From a virus, in the IMG/VR virus record IMGVR_UViG_3300007734_000506, positions 1 through 24,890 of that record: DNA of 24,890 bases; one strand, written 5' to 3'. Made by a program: the position numbers and the translations under genes. Position 1 is the first letter of the stretch. Each line of letters starts with the position of its first letter. Shown piece after piece: positions 6,983-12,540 of the stretch. The notes under the pieces were generated by a model. It did not search any database. It was not told where the DNA came from and saw nothing but the letters and a program-made list of their open reading frames with translations.

Positions 6983-7102
6983 ATGAGTGACCAAAAAATG
7001 CGTGATATGTTTGAATCTGGTGAGTTGACCTGGGCTGATTTGTTGGAAATCACTGGTTTACCTGCTCATGTCTTGTATTCAATCTTAGATGATTTAATTT
7101 GA
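6983..7102 (+). CDS. 39-residue acidic helical peptide
   Basis: The ORF encodes MSDQKMRDMFESGELTWADL then LEITGLPAHVLYSILDDLI. It is acidic and helical, with the feel of a small helix-turn-helix (ELTWADLLEITGLPAHVLYSIL). The leader AAATGAAAGGCTTTGAA directly precedes ATG 6983; an in-frame ATG at 6968 lies before the leader and is less likely. Its TGA at 7100-7102 overlaps the leader of the next gene (TTTGAAAGGCTTGAA). Confidence 0.58.
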   Translation: MSDQKMRDMFESGELTWADLLEITGLPAHVLYSILDDLI

Positions 7103-7112
7103 AAGGCTTGAA

Positions 7113-7391
7113 ATGAATATTCAGATTAAGGAAATCAACGACAAAATCATGCAGAAATGCAGTTTTGTCACATTGCAATCAATCGACCAATCAGGGTTTT
7201 GTTTTGATTTAAGAGTGGGTAATATTATTTTTGGCCCCTGGGGAATTGAAAATGCTTTCGATTGTTCAATCACAGAAGGGAAAATGCCCCTAGATGAATT
7301 GAAAGACATGGGCATGACCGAAGATCAAGAAATTCAACTCATGCAAGAAATCAATGATGCCATGTCAATTTGTGAAGACCTAACATCATAA
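7113..7391 (+). CDS. Hypothetical phage protein (92 aa)
   Basis: ATG 7113 follows ATTTGAAAGGCTTGAA. The protein (MNIQIKEINDKIMQKCSFVT...) appears alpha/beta and strongly acidic at its C-terminus (DELKDMGMTEDQEIQLMQEI), with a beta-rich middle (FCFDLRVGNIIFGPWG). Small acidic early proteins of phages are often inhibitors of host enzymes or DNA mimics, but no family is recognised. It is the last gene of the rightward operon and is followed by a good terminator. Confidence 0.7.
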   Translation: MNIQIKEINDKIMQKCSFVTLQSIDQSGFCFDLRVGNIIFGPWGIENAFDCSITEGKMPLDELKDMGMTEDQEIQLMQEINDAMSICEDLTS

Positions 7392-7412
7392 GTTAGTAAC
7401 CACTCACTCACA

Positions 7413-7433
7413 ACCACCTTCGGGTGGTTTTTT
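7413..7433 (+). terminator. Rho-independent terminator
   Basis: ACCACC (7413-7418), TTCG tetraloop, GGTGGT (7423-7428), then TTTTT (7429-7433). The stable tetraloop stem with an immediate T tract lies 21 bases after the last rightward gene (stop at 7391), so it ends the 4355-7391 transcript before the convergent leftward operon. Confidence 0.88.
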
Positions 7434-7446
7434 CTTGCCCATTTTT

Positions 7447-7537
7447 AAGCCCTTGCAAGCCCGACCATGTAGGGGGCATTGGGTTGATCAACAAAAGCCC
7501 CTTAAAAGCCCTTTTAAGCCCTTTGGCAAGCCCTTTT
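7447..7537. repeat. AAGCCC direct-repeat tract between convergent operons
   Basis: AAGCCC occurs six times, the last four spaced about 10-11 bases apart (7495-7537: AAAAGCCCC, AAAAGCCCTTTT, AAGCCCTTTGG, CAAGCCCTTTTGG). The repeats are direct rather than inverted, so they do not form a simple hairpin. The tract lies between the terminator at 7413 and the end of the leftward operon at 7542. Iteron-like binding, a rho-utilisation tract for leftward transcripts, or simple slippage are all possible. Confidence 0.5.
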
Positions 7538-7541
7538 GGAG

Positions 7542-7760
7542 TCAATCATCATCCTGGTTTGGCAGGGTTGTCACCAAACCCACAAAGTTTAGGTTCATTT
7601 CAGGGTCAAGCCCACAGTTAAAAAAATGTGCTGCCCACTCAATTGCTACCTTTGCGCCTTGGTTTAAGTTTCCATTTCCCAAGGTTTCAAGGATTAATCT
7701 TTGATCGCCACTTAAATCGATGCTTGTATACCGTGGCCCTGGTTTAATTGGTTGCGCCAT
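7542..7760 (-). CDS. Hypothetical phage protein (72 aa)
   Basis: This is the last gene of the leftward operon; it starts 17 bases inside the end of the RuvC-like gene. The product (MAQPIKPGPRYTSIDLSGDQ...) has a basic/proline N-terminus, a helix (QRLILETLGNGNLNQGAKVAIEW, about 20-42) and an acidic C-terminus (PNQDDD). The middle helix followed by WAAHFFNCG resembles a short DNA-binding or oligomerising unit; this is not more than an impression. GGAAAG lies about 11 bases before the ATG. Confidence 0.6.
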   Translation of the reverse strand: MAQPIKPGPRYTSIDLSGDQRLILETLGNGNLNQGAKVAIEWAAHFFNCGLDPEMNLNFVGLVTTLPNQDDD

Positions 7761-8217
7761 TTATTTGATCTTTCCAATAAAGGGCGATTAATAACGCTTC
7801 GGCCCTGTTTCCATCTTTCTTTCTCGTTAGTTTTGCCTCAGGCCAAAATGATCGAGCTAAATCTAGGCTTTCGTTTTTATCGCTTGTCAAATGAAAATAC
7901 TTTTTCCAACGCTGAGGGGTTACCAAATGAAAAGGGTAATTAGTTAATTCAGCCACGGCTGAGATAACCCCAACTGCCCTGCCAAACTGAAAACTGCTGG
8001 CAACCCCTTGCCCTGGCATTGAATGCACCGATTCCATGCAAATCTCTGCGCCCTCTCGTGGGTCAATGCAACGCAATATCATGTTTTTGAATACAAGGGG
8101 CAGAATATTTTTATCTTTGTGCTGAATTTCAAAAGAGTCTAAATAATCGCCATTTGAATCCAATGCGCCAACTGCGCCGGATATGGAACCAGGATCTAGC
8201 CCAAGGTAAATAGTCAT
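7744..8217 (-). CDS. RuvC-like Holliday junction resolvase
   Basis: The 157-residue product has the RNase H-fold resolvase signature. Asp8 lies in LGLDPGSISGAVG (residues 5-17), Glu62 in ICMESVHSMPGQG (59-71), and a C-terminal acidic pair in KKDGNRAEALLIALYW (Asp135, Glu140). These match the carboxylates that bind magnesium in phage RuvC-like resolvases, which cut four-way junctions or branched DNA during recombination and before packaging. ATG 8217 is chosen because it overlaps the previous stop (TAATG); a TTG start at 8223 would add two residues. In phages with ERF-like annealing proteins (one is at 11927) such a nuclease would act downstream in recombination. Confidence 0.88.
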   Translation of the reverse strand: MTIYLGLDPGSISGAVGALDSNGDYLDSFEIQHKDKNILPLVFKNMILRCIDPREGAEICMESVHSMPGQGVASSFQFGRAVGVISAVAELTNYPFHLVTPQRWKKYFHLTSDKNESLDLARSFWPEAKLTRKKDGNRAEALLIALYWKDQINGATN

Positions 8218-8462
8218 TAACAAGCTCTCATCTTAAGTTTTTCCTGTCCTTTTGCTGGCAATAATTCTTCTGCAAATACATCACGCCCATTTACTACATA
8301 ACTCACACGACCATATTTATTTATTGTCACCTTTTCAACTGTTCCAATAAATGGAGTTTCGTTTGTTTTAAAAGGATAAACAGGTATTTTCTGTCCGACC
8401 TTTGCGTGCACCTTGTGCCAATCAATGTCATGTCTCATGTTTAATCGTATTGGTTTTCGCAT
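8217..8462 (-). CDS. Hypothetical protein (81 aa), SH3/KOW-like pattern
   Basis: The product ends one base into the RuvC-like start. After a basic N-terminus it shows short beta strands: KIPVYPFKT, PFIGTVEKVTINKYGRVSYVVNG, RDVFAEELLP. This is the look of a small beta-barrel (SH3-like) protein, which is an impression only. Two starts are possible: ATG 8462 (overlaps the upstream gene by 22 bases) and ATG 8438 (just after its stop; 73 residues, MRHDIDWHK...). The shorter form fits the spacing better, but both are in frame. Confidence 0.6.
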   Translation of the reverse strand: MRKPIRLNMRHDIDWHKVHAKVGQKIPVYPFKTNETPFIGTVEKVTINKYGRVSYVVNGRDVFAEELLPAKGQEKLKMRAC

Positions 8463-8734
8463 TCACAAATAAATTCATAGCATCGAACACAATAACCAGC
8501 ATCTAGCATTTGCATTCTTACTTCATGCTTGAGTGAGCAATAGTCTGCCCATTGTTTATCTGTAATATTGTCTGAAGGCAAATCATAGTCAAGCAATCTT
8601 GCCATCGCCTCAAACAGTTCATCATTCTGTTTAAAAACCCTGTCAGCTCTTTCAATGAGCTTTTTGTTGCCCTCCAACAAATCATCTATTCGCTTTTGTT
8701 GCTCGTCAATTACCCTGGTTAATGCTTCGCTCAT
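8441..8734 (-). CDS. Small coiled-coil protein with C-terminal Cys pairs (97 aa)
   Basis: Residues 1-50 form a charged heptad-like helix (VIDEQQKRIDDLLEGNKKLI) expected to be coiled coil. The C-terminus has CVRC and CEC Cys groups (YCVRCYEFICECE), possibly a metal site. The ATG overlaps the TGA of the 81-residue upstream frame (ATGA), so translation is coupled. No family is recognised; it could be a structural partner of the nearby replication proteins. Confidence 0.65.
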   Translation of the reverse strand: MSEALTRVIDEQQKRIDDLLEGNKKLIERADRVFKQNDELFEAMARLLDYDLPSDNITDKQWADYCSLKHEVRMQMLDAGYCVRCYEFICECENQYD

Positions 8735-8966
8735 GTTTTATATCCTTCATGGTGTTGATTAAATCGGTGGTTATCCCAAGCCATAAGTGAGTTGGACAAG
8801 CCTCCAATTCCTTCGCCCTGTGCCATGCTTGCCCCTTCCACCCTGGAGTTTTTGCCATCAAAACAAGATGGGCCAATGTCTCCGCATACAAGGAGGGCAT
8901 GATTGACAAGGTGCTGTGCAACGGCAATCCCTTGTTTTTGTTGGTCAAGTAAGTGGTGTGCTTCAT
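8706..8966 (-). CDS. Overlapping frame, probable true C-terminus of the same gene
   Basis: This frame reads MKHTTYLTNKNKGLPLHSTL at its start, which lacks its own ribosome-binding site. From about residue 40 it reads PGWKGQAWHRAKELEACPTH, then LWLGITTDLINTMKDI, the look of a small helical phage protein. It overlaps the frame starting at 8976 over nearly its whole length. I read it as the real 3' part of one gene whose 5' part is in the other frame (see the frameshift finding), rather than as an independent gene. Confidence 0.4.
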   Translation of the reverse strand: MKHTTYLTNKNKGLPLHSTLSIMPSLYAETLAHLVLMAKTPGWKGQAWHRAKELEACPTHLWLGITTDLINTMKDIKHERSINQGN

Positions 8967-8976
8967 TTTTGGTCAT
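8731..8976 (-). CDS. Small phage protein, N-terminal frame of a probable frameshifted gene
   Basis: ATG 8976 has a good ribosome-binding site (AGGAATTAAAA) and the first ~35 residues (MTKNEAHHLLDQQKQGIAVA, then helix HLVNHALLVCGDIG) look like a genuine protein. After about residue 40 the frame reads as low-complexity Gly/Ser/Asn text, while the overlapping frame gives a convincing Trp-rich C-terminus (GWKGQAWHRAKELEACP). Removing one A from the five-A run at 8849-8853 would join the two into one protein of about 90 residues. Against this, the stop here overlaps the next ATG perfectly (ATGA). The annotated frame is therefore uncertain beyond residue 40. Confidence 0.5.
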   Translation of the reverse strand: MTKNEAHHLLDQQKQGIAVAQHLVNHALLVCGDIGPSCFDGKNSRVEGASMAQGEGIGGLSNSLMAWDNHRFNQHHEGYKT

Positions 8977-9568
8977 TTTTAATTCCTGTCATCTTTTCTT
9001 TGAACCCTTGTAAATAATCACCTTTGTCCATCAATTTCCAAAGACCCATGCCCTGTTCAATCTCTTTGTTGTGACGCTTTAGGATGTAGTCAGCGTACTC
9101 TCTCTCAAGTTTGAATGTTCTCATTGCTACCTCAAATTGTTCTTCAGTCATGGGAACCTTACCAATTTCAGCGGCTGCTCGAACGATTGCTAGACGAGTG
9201 GCTTCATTCTTGTCAATGCCTGCACTCACGAAAGCCGAAGCTATATTTTCTCGCTGGGCAGGCGGTTTTACTGGTTTCCCAGCCTGTTTCCTTGACCAAT
9301 CCACAATGCCTGACCGCACGAAAGAACCATGCACATCTTCTTCAAACTGCACTTCAACAAAACCATAAGTGATGTTTATTTTCATGTTCAACTTCACCGC
9401 TAATCGCAGTGCATCGCCATCATTTGTAAGCGGATTCCAAGGCTTTGCATCCAAAATGTTGAATGCTGGTGGCATACCCGTACAGTCACGCCAGACACCA
9501 TTAGGGTCTTTTACTGCGTTGATTGCCGCCGCTTTTGCAGCAAGCTCTATCAGTTCAGCATCAGTCAT
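8963..9568 (-). CDS. Hypothetical phage protein (201 aa) with duplicated C-terminal module
   Basis: The N-terminal part (MTDAELIELAAKAAAINAVK, then WNPLTNDGDALRLAVKLNM, about residues 43-61) resembles a family of phage proteins of unknown function that I have seen in many Proteobacteria phages. The middle is basic and proline-containing (KQAGKPVKPPAQRENIASAF). The last ~62 residues, beginning MTEEQFEVAMRTFKLEREYA, are clearly similar to the whole product of the adjacent upstream 54-residue gene (9565-9729). The start overlaps that gene's stop (ATGA), and the end overlaps the next start by 14 bases. Confidence 0.75.
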   Translation of the reverse strand: MTDAELIELAAKAAAINAVKDPNGVWRDCTGMPPAFNILDAKPWNPLTNDGDALRLAVKLNMKINITYGFVEVQFEEDVHGSFVRSGIVDWSRKQAGKPVKPPAQRENIASAFVSAGIDKNEATRLAIVRAAAEIGKVPMTEEQFEVAMRTFKLEREYADYILKRHNKEIEQGMGLWKLMDKGDYLQGFKEKMTGIKNDQK

Positions 9569-9729
9569 GTCACCATCTTTTCTTTAAAGCCTTCAAAAAA
9601 ATCACCTCGCTCCATCAGGCGAATCAAAATCTCGCCATTGCCAACAGGGTGTCGATCCATGATGTATTCGGCATATTCAGAATCCAATTCGCAGTTTTCC
9701 ATTGCTTTTTCAAACTGTTCTTCAGTCAT
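9565..9729 (-). CDS. 54-residue paralogue of the neighbour's C-terminal module
   Basis: The ORF (MTEEQFEKAMENCELDSEYA ... LMERGDFFEGFKEKMVT) fits exactly between the 201-aa gene and the DUF1376 gene, with ATGA overlaps at both ends (9726-9729 and 9565-9568). It matches the last ~62 residues of the 201-aa protein: MTEEQFE-AM, EYA-YI--RH, LM--GD, GFKEKM. The acidic/aromatic helical pattern suggests a small interaction domain. I infer gene duplication, with one copy free and one fused to another domain. Confidence 0.75.
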   Translation of the reverse strand: MTEEQFEKAMENCELDSEYAEYIMDRHPVGNGEILIRLMERGDFFEGFKEKMVT

Positions 9730-10478
9730 GTCACTTTTCCTTTCATCACTTCATTGATTCTTGCCAGGATTTCTGGCGGCGGTGGGCCTGTGCGCTTTTT
9801 GTCTTCATCCAGCTTGATTAGGGCAGGATCACGGCCTTGAGTTGGCGCAACAGATACCCTTGCCATGTCGCCAAAGGTGGGCTTTGGTAGAACCCACTCA
9901 GCTTTGAAACCTTGCCAATTTCTTACAACCACTTCCTTCAAGGCATCCTCAAGGCTAAACCCAGCCTTGTCAGCTTCCTTTTGGATTCCATCAATCACCA
10001 ACTGAGTGACCTGGGCTTTCTTTGACTTTCGATGATTGACGAATTCCTGCCAAACAGATTGTGAAACGCCGTCAGGCGTATTAATTGGTTGTTGGTTATT
10101 GGTTCTTGGTTTATGGTTATTGGTTGCTATAGGGGGGGTTATAGGGGGGTGTATAGGGGGGCTATCACCTCCCTTTGACCACCTCTTAGCCGCCCCACGC
10201 TTCCCAGCTTCAGAAAAGCCTTTATAAACATTGATCTCTTGCTCGCATCTTGGTTGGTAGTACCCATCTTCACGATGTTCAAACATATCTTGCAAAACAG
10301 ATAAAACGACTTTATGGTCGATACGAATGCGCCTAGCAATCCAGACTGTATCCAATGGGATAGGCTTTTCTGTGTCGTAATACATATCCAAAAGACGGCG
10401 ATATGCTAAATCTTCGTCATTTGATAAGTGCGTTGTGGCAGACCGATAGTCGCCTATGTGGAAACTGTAATAGTGCAT
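9726..10478 (-). CDS. DUF1376 (YdaU-like) phage replication protein
   Basis: The 250-residue protein starts MHYYSFHIGDYRSATTHLSN, and continues DEDLAYRRLLDMYYDTEKPI, the signature of DUF1376, an N-terminal winged-helix-like domain of phage replication initiators. It covers roughly residues 1-95. Residues ~105-135 are a low-complexity Pro/Asn/Gln linker (PPIHPPITPPIATNNHKP), encoded by G-rich repeats on the plus strand. The C-terminal third (VWQEFVNHRKSKKAQVTQLV, then a helical region with WQGFKAEWVLP) resembles the C-terminal parts of DnaT/phage O-like proteins, which recruit the host helicase. The order replication initiator, small genes, RuvC-like resolvase fits an early replication operon. 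Confidence 0.85.
   Translation of the reverse strand: MHYYSFHIGDYRSATTHLSNDEDLAYRRLLDMYYDTEKPIPLDTVWIARRIRIDHKVVLSVLQDMFEHREDGYYQPRCEQEINVYKGFSEAGKRGAAKRWSKGGDSPPIHPPITPPIATNNHKPRTNNQQPINTPDGVSQSVWQEFVNHRKSKKAQVTQLVIDGIQKEADKAGFSLEDALKEVVVRNWQGFKAEWVLPKPTFGDMARVSVAPTQGRDPALIKLDEDKKRTGPPPPEILARINEVMKGKVT
10132..10161 (+). repeat. Three TATAGGGGGG repeats, G-quadruplex potential
   Basis: G runs of 7, 6 and 6 (10132-10138, 10144-10149, 10156-10161) lie 12 bases apart in a tandem repeat on the plus strand, inside the DUF1376 linker region. Just to the left (10084-10130) are repeated TTGG-T/A elements. Each run of six could supply two G triplets, so a four-stranded structure is possible. On the coding strand the repeat writes Pro-Pro-Ile units. 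Confidence 0.7.
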
Positions 10479-10579
10479 AAGAACCTTACATCATTGGTCG
10501 TCATCACAGAGGAAACATGGCAGGACGGTGATGAATCGTCTTTTCCCCCGCTAAAGGTAGCCCGTTTCCAAACATCGTA

Positions 10580-10941
10580 TCAGGCTTTGAAAATCTGCGT
10601 GTCGCCGAAGCGACTTGGATACTTCAAGAAATCGTAACATCCCCTGCGAAACACATTTCTTCTCAATTCTTTGCCATCATAAGGTTCTGTGGTTGACCCA
10701 TTCTCAATCCGCATGGCAGCACCGCTGATGGCCCGATTCATCTCCATGCGCCCATACTCAGTCAGATGCCACTTTTGATCGTGGTTGATGACATACCCAA
10801 ACCTCTCAAGTTCAGGTAGGTATCTTTGATAGTGAAAGATACAGAATTGTTGTCGGTATAGCCGTGGGTGAGGTCAATCATTGTCCTGGGGCCACCTGAC
10901 AGGCGCTTGAGCAATGCTCTATGGGTGAGGTTTAAACGCAT
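10580..10941 (-). pseudogene. Winged-helix DNA-binding protein split by a frameshift
   Basis: ATG 10941 has GGAG 10 bases upstream and reads MRLNLTHRALLKRLSGGPRT, then MIDLTHGYTDNNSVSFTIK, the first two helices of a winged-helix domain. That frame then ends at 10762 in meaningless text. From about 10828 the -1 frame continues RYLPELERFGYVINHDQKWH, then LTEYGRMEMNRAI, the recognition helix and wing, and runs to a stop at 10580. The second frame has no start of its own. Adding one A to the AAA at 10825-10827 restores a protein of about 120 residues. No slippery heptamer is visible, so mutation or sequencing error is likelier than programmed shifting. Position as the first leftward gene beside a divergent promoter region suggests a regulator or primosomal protein. 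Confidence 0.65.
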
Positions 10942-10991
10942 TTGCTTGTCTCCAAAAACCTCAGTATGATGGGTTTTCAATGTTTTTGCAC

Positions 10992-11006
10992 TAGGGAAAA
11001 CACCTA
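10992..11006. promoter_or_regulatory. TAGGGAAAACACCTA motif in the second divergent region
   Basis: The motif lies in the 134-bp gap between the leftward winged-helix gene (10941) and the rightward gene (11076). Its arms TAGG/CCTA are inverted. It is similar to the GGGTAAACCC sites in the 3572-4354 divergent region and identical to the copy at 11855-11869. An operator for a phage or host regulator is the simplest reading. Confidence 0.45.
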
Positions 11007-11040
11007 TTCCACGCATCTTTTATCTGTGCGACAGTCCCAT

Positions 11041-11058
11041 CACTGCGCTTTTGCAGTG
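11041..11058 (+). promoter_or_regulatory. Leader hairpin before the second rightward operon
   Basis: CACTGC-gctttt-GCAGTG forms a 6-bp stem immediately upstream of the ribosome-binding site (AACAGGAG) of the gene at 11076. No T tract follows. It may tune translation of the first gene or protect the 5' end of the transcript. Confidence 0.4.
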
Positions 11059-11075
11059 GTCAACAGGAGTGAATT

Positions 11076-11426
11076 ATGCCAACTGATGAGGAACAATTTA
11101 AATACGAGTGCTGGGCGATTGTCCAAGAACTTGATCCAGAGGACATTGCTGACGCTATTGTCGATAGCGTTGCCCTGGTGGAGGCCATCAAAGCCAATCA
11201 TGCTGAAGATGTTGCAGATATTGTGATGAAGCGAGTCGAACTCAAGGTGCGGCGTAGGGCTGAGTTGCGAGTGTTTGATGTCGTCAAAACACAATGGATT
11301 GATGACGTTGAAGAACTCCAGCACTATCGCAATCTGCGAATTGAACGTGTCCAGAAAGCCCTTGATGAACGCAAGATCACAGAGGCTAAAATGGATGGCC
11401 CTTTCAAAGAAATGTTTGATGAGTGA
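11076..11426 (+). CDS. Hypothetical acidic/helical phage protein (116 aa)
   Basis: This is the first gene of the second rightward operon. AACAGGAG lies 7 bases before ATG 11076. The product (MPTDEEQFKYECWAIVQELD...) is almost wholly helical and highly charged: an acidic N-terminal half (DPEDIADAIVDSVALVEAIK), then basic and mixed heptads (MKRVELKVRRRAELRVFDVV), compatible with a dimeric coiled coil. No known domain is seen. It overlaps no strong alternative frame. Confidence 0.7.
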   Translation: MPTDEEQFKYECWAIVQELDPEDIADAIVDSVALVEAIKANHAEDVADIVMKRVELKVRRRAELRVFDVVKTQWIDDVEELQHYRNLRIERVQKALDERKITEAKMDGPFKEMFDE

Positions 11427-11479
11427 GGACAACATGAAAATGAAATCCAGACTGCAAGACACTATTGGAGACAATCAAG

Positions 11480-11785
11480 ATGAAACTTTTGACGACTGCG
11501 ACCAGACGAGTCCTATCCTTTTTCGAGATTGTGACTTCGCAACCCAGCTTGCCTACATTGCAACGAGACAAAATCCCAGCCAGGATGACGCTCCCATCAA
11601 TCTCAATCACCGATCCTAAATTCGTCTACCAAAGTGCAGCTTGCACAGACATTTCACAAACATTTCAAAAGGCTAAAAATGAACGACTTCAACGATTACT
11701 CAACGATGCTGATGGCAATAGAAAACAAGACCAAGGAACTGAGCAACAAGTGTCTATCAAGAAACTACGGCGGGTTCACGGCTGA
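11480..11785 (+). CDS. Hypothetical phage protein (101 aa, true end perhaps earlier)
   Basis: ATG 11480 has GGAG 10 bases upstream (TTGGAGACAATCAAG). The product (MKLLTTATRRVLSFFEIVTS...) contains PSISITDPKFVYQSAACTDI, a pattern (D-x-F-x-Y-x-x-A-x-x-T-D-I) that I associate with short early proteins in betaproteobacterial phages. After TFQKAK the sequence becomes charged low-complexity text and overlaps the next gene by 107 bases. One extra A in the AAAA run at 11667-11670 would end this protein at ...TFQKG just before the next ATG, exactly as the ERF gene ends ...LKG before its neighbour. The C-terminal ~35 residues are therefore doubtful. Confidence 0.55.
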   Translation: MKLLTTATRRVLSFFEIVTSQPSLPTLQRDKIPARMTLPSISITDPKFVYQSAACTDISQTFQKAKNERLQRLLNDADGNRKQDQGTEQQVSIKKLRRVHG

Positions 11786-11891
11786 CATTCAAACAATTCA
11801 AAGCCAACTTACCTTGCTGACAATGTGGATCACACAAGCCCAATGTGAACAAGTTAGGGAAAACACCTATAGAATTCTCAACAAAGTCTGA
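11679..11891 (+). CDS. Hypothetical helical phage protein (70 aa)
   Basis: ATG 11679 follows the leader TTCAAAAGGCTAAAA, nearly the same as the leader of the gene at 12541. A longer in-frame form to 11634 would start before that leader. The protein (MNDFNDYSTMLMAIENKTKE...) is helical, with an amphipathic middle (IQSQLTLLTMWITQAQCEQV). No domain is recognised. Its last codons overlap the TAGGGAAAACACCTA motif at 11855. Confidence 0.6.
   Translation: MNDFNDYSTMLMAIENKTKELSNKCLSRNYGGFTADIQTIQSQLTLLTMWITQAQCEQVRENTYRILNKV
11855..11869. promoter_or_regulatory. TAGGGAAAACACCTA motif before the ERF gene
   Basis: This 15-base sequence is identical to the one at 10992-11006 and overlaps the last codons of the 70-aa gene, 57 bases before the ERF start. 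A related copy follows at 13151. Because it lies within coding sequence, its conservation at both sites is unlikely to be due to protein constraint. Confidence 0.4.
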
Positions 11892-11926
11892 CACAATTAA
11901 ATCTCACTTTTCAACAGGAGTTACAA

Positions 11927-12538
11927 ATGAATGTATATCAAAAACTGAATGAGGCTCGTGACATATTTCACCAAGCCAAACTTAAGAAATCAGGTCACAA
12001 CAAGTTTGCAAATTACTACTATTTTGAACTTGGTGACTTCGTTATCCCAGCACTAGAAATCTTCAGAAGCGTTGGCCTTACCTCTGTGATTCGCTTTGGC
12101 ATTGACCAAGCAGTTATGGAGATTGTCAACACTGACAAACCAGAAGACAAAATCATCATCACAAGCCCAATGTCTTCAGCAGCCCTCAAGGGTTGCCATG
12201 AAGTGCAGAACTTGGGCGCTGTTCAAACCTACATTCGCCGCTATCTCTGGGTGGCTGCGCTTGAGATTGTTGAGCATGATGCCTTGGATGGTACTGTTGG
12301 CTCAGACAAGAAAACAATTAAGCCCACTGATGGCGTGATTGTCTCCAAAGATAGGCAAAACATCATTGCAGATGTTGCGATTGCTGTTGCCGATAGATTC
12401 AATGCAGACGATTTGATCGGGGCTTATGAAGAATACCTGGGAATCACCGACCAGGAGGAAAAGGTGGCGCTATGGGCATTGCTCCCCAGCAATGTTCGCA
12501 GCGCATTGAAAAAACATGGTGAATCATTGAAAGGCTAA
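11927..12538 (+). CDS. erf: ERF family single-strand DNA annealing protein
   Basis: The 203-residue protein begins MNVYQKLNEARDIFHQAKLK and continues KSGHNKFANYYYFELGDFVI, characteristic of the ERF superfamily (P22 Erf-like recombinases). The second signature, KGCHEVQNLGAVQTYIRRYL (about residues 89-108), is also typical. The conserved core ends near residue 125; the rest is a variable linker and helical tail. ERF proteins anneal complementary single strands during phage recombination and end-repair. It is followed at once by an SSB-like gene, and a RuvC-like resolvase is encoded in the leftward operon, so together they form a recombination set. RBS AACAGGAG precedes ATG 11927. Confidence 0.92.
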   Translation: MNVYQKLNEARDIFHQAKLKKSGHNKFANYYYFELGDFVIPALEIFRSVGLTSVIRFGIDQAVMEIVNTDKPEDKIIITSPMSSAALKGCHEVQNLGAVQTYIRRYLWVAALEIVEHDALDGTVGSDKKTIKPTDGVIVSKDRQNIIADVAIAVADRFNADDLIGAYEEYLGITDQEEKVALWALLPSNVRSALKKHGESLKG

Positions 12539-12540
12539 AA

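Noticed and set aside
10084-10130. Repeated TTGGTT-ATTGG elements suggesting a CRISPR-like or tandem repeat array
   Set aside because: They are codons of the Asn/Gln-rich linker of the DUF1376 protein, without regular repeat-spacer structure.
10479-10579. Possible short ORF (MFGNGLPLAGEKTIHHR...) in the gap upstream of the DUF1376 gene
   Set aside because: Only 23 codons and no clear ribosome-binding site; the gap is better read as leader sequence.
11420-11619. ORF starting MSEDNMKMKSRLQDT in another frame, ATG overlapping the previous stop
   Set aside because: It overlaps the better-supported 11480 gene for 140 bases and has unconvincing low-complexity content; kept only as an alternative for the short gap before 11480.
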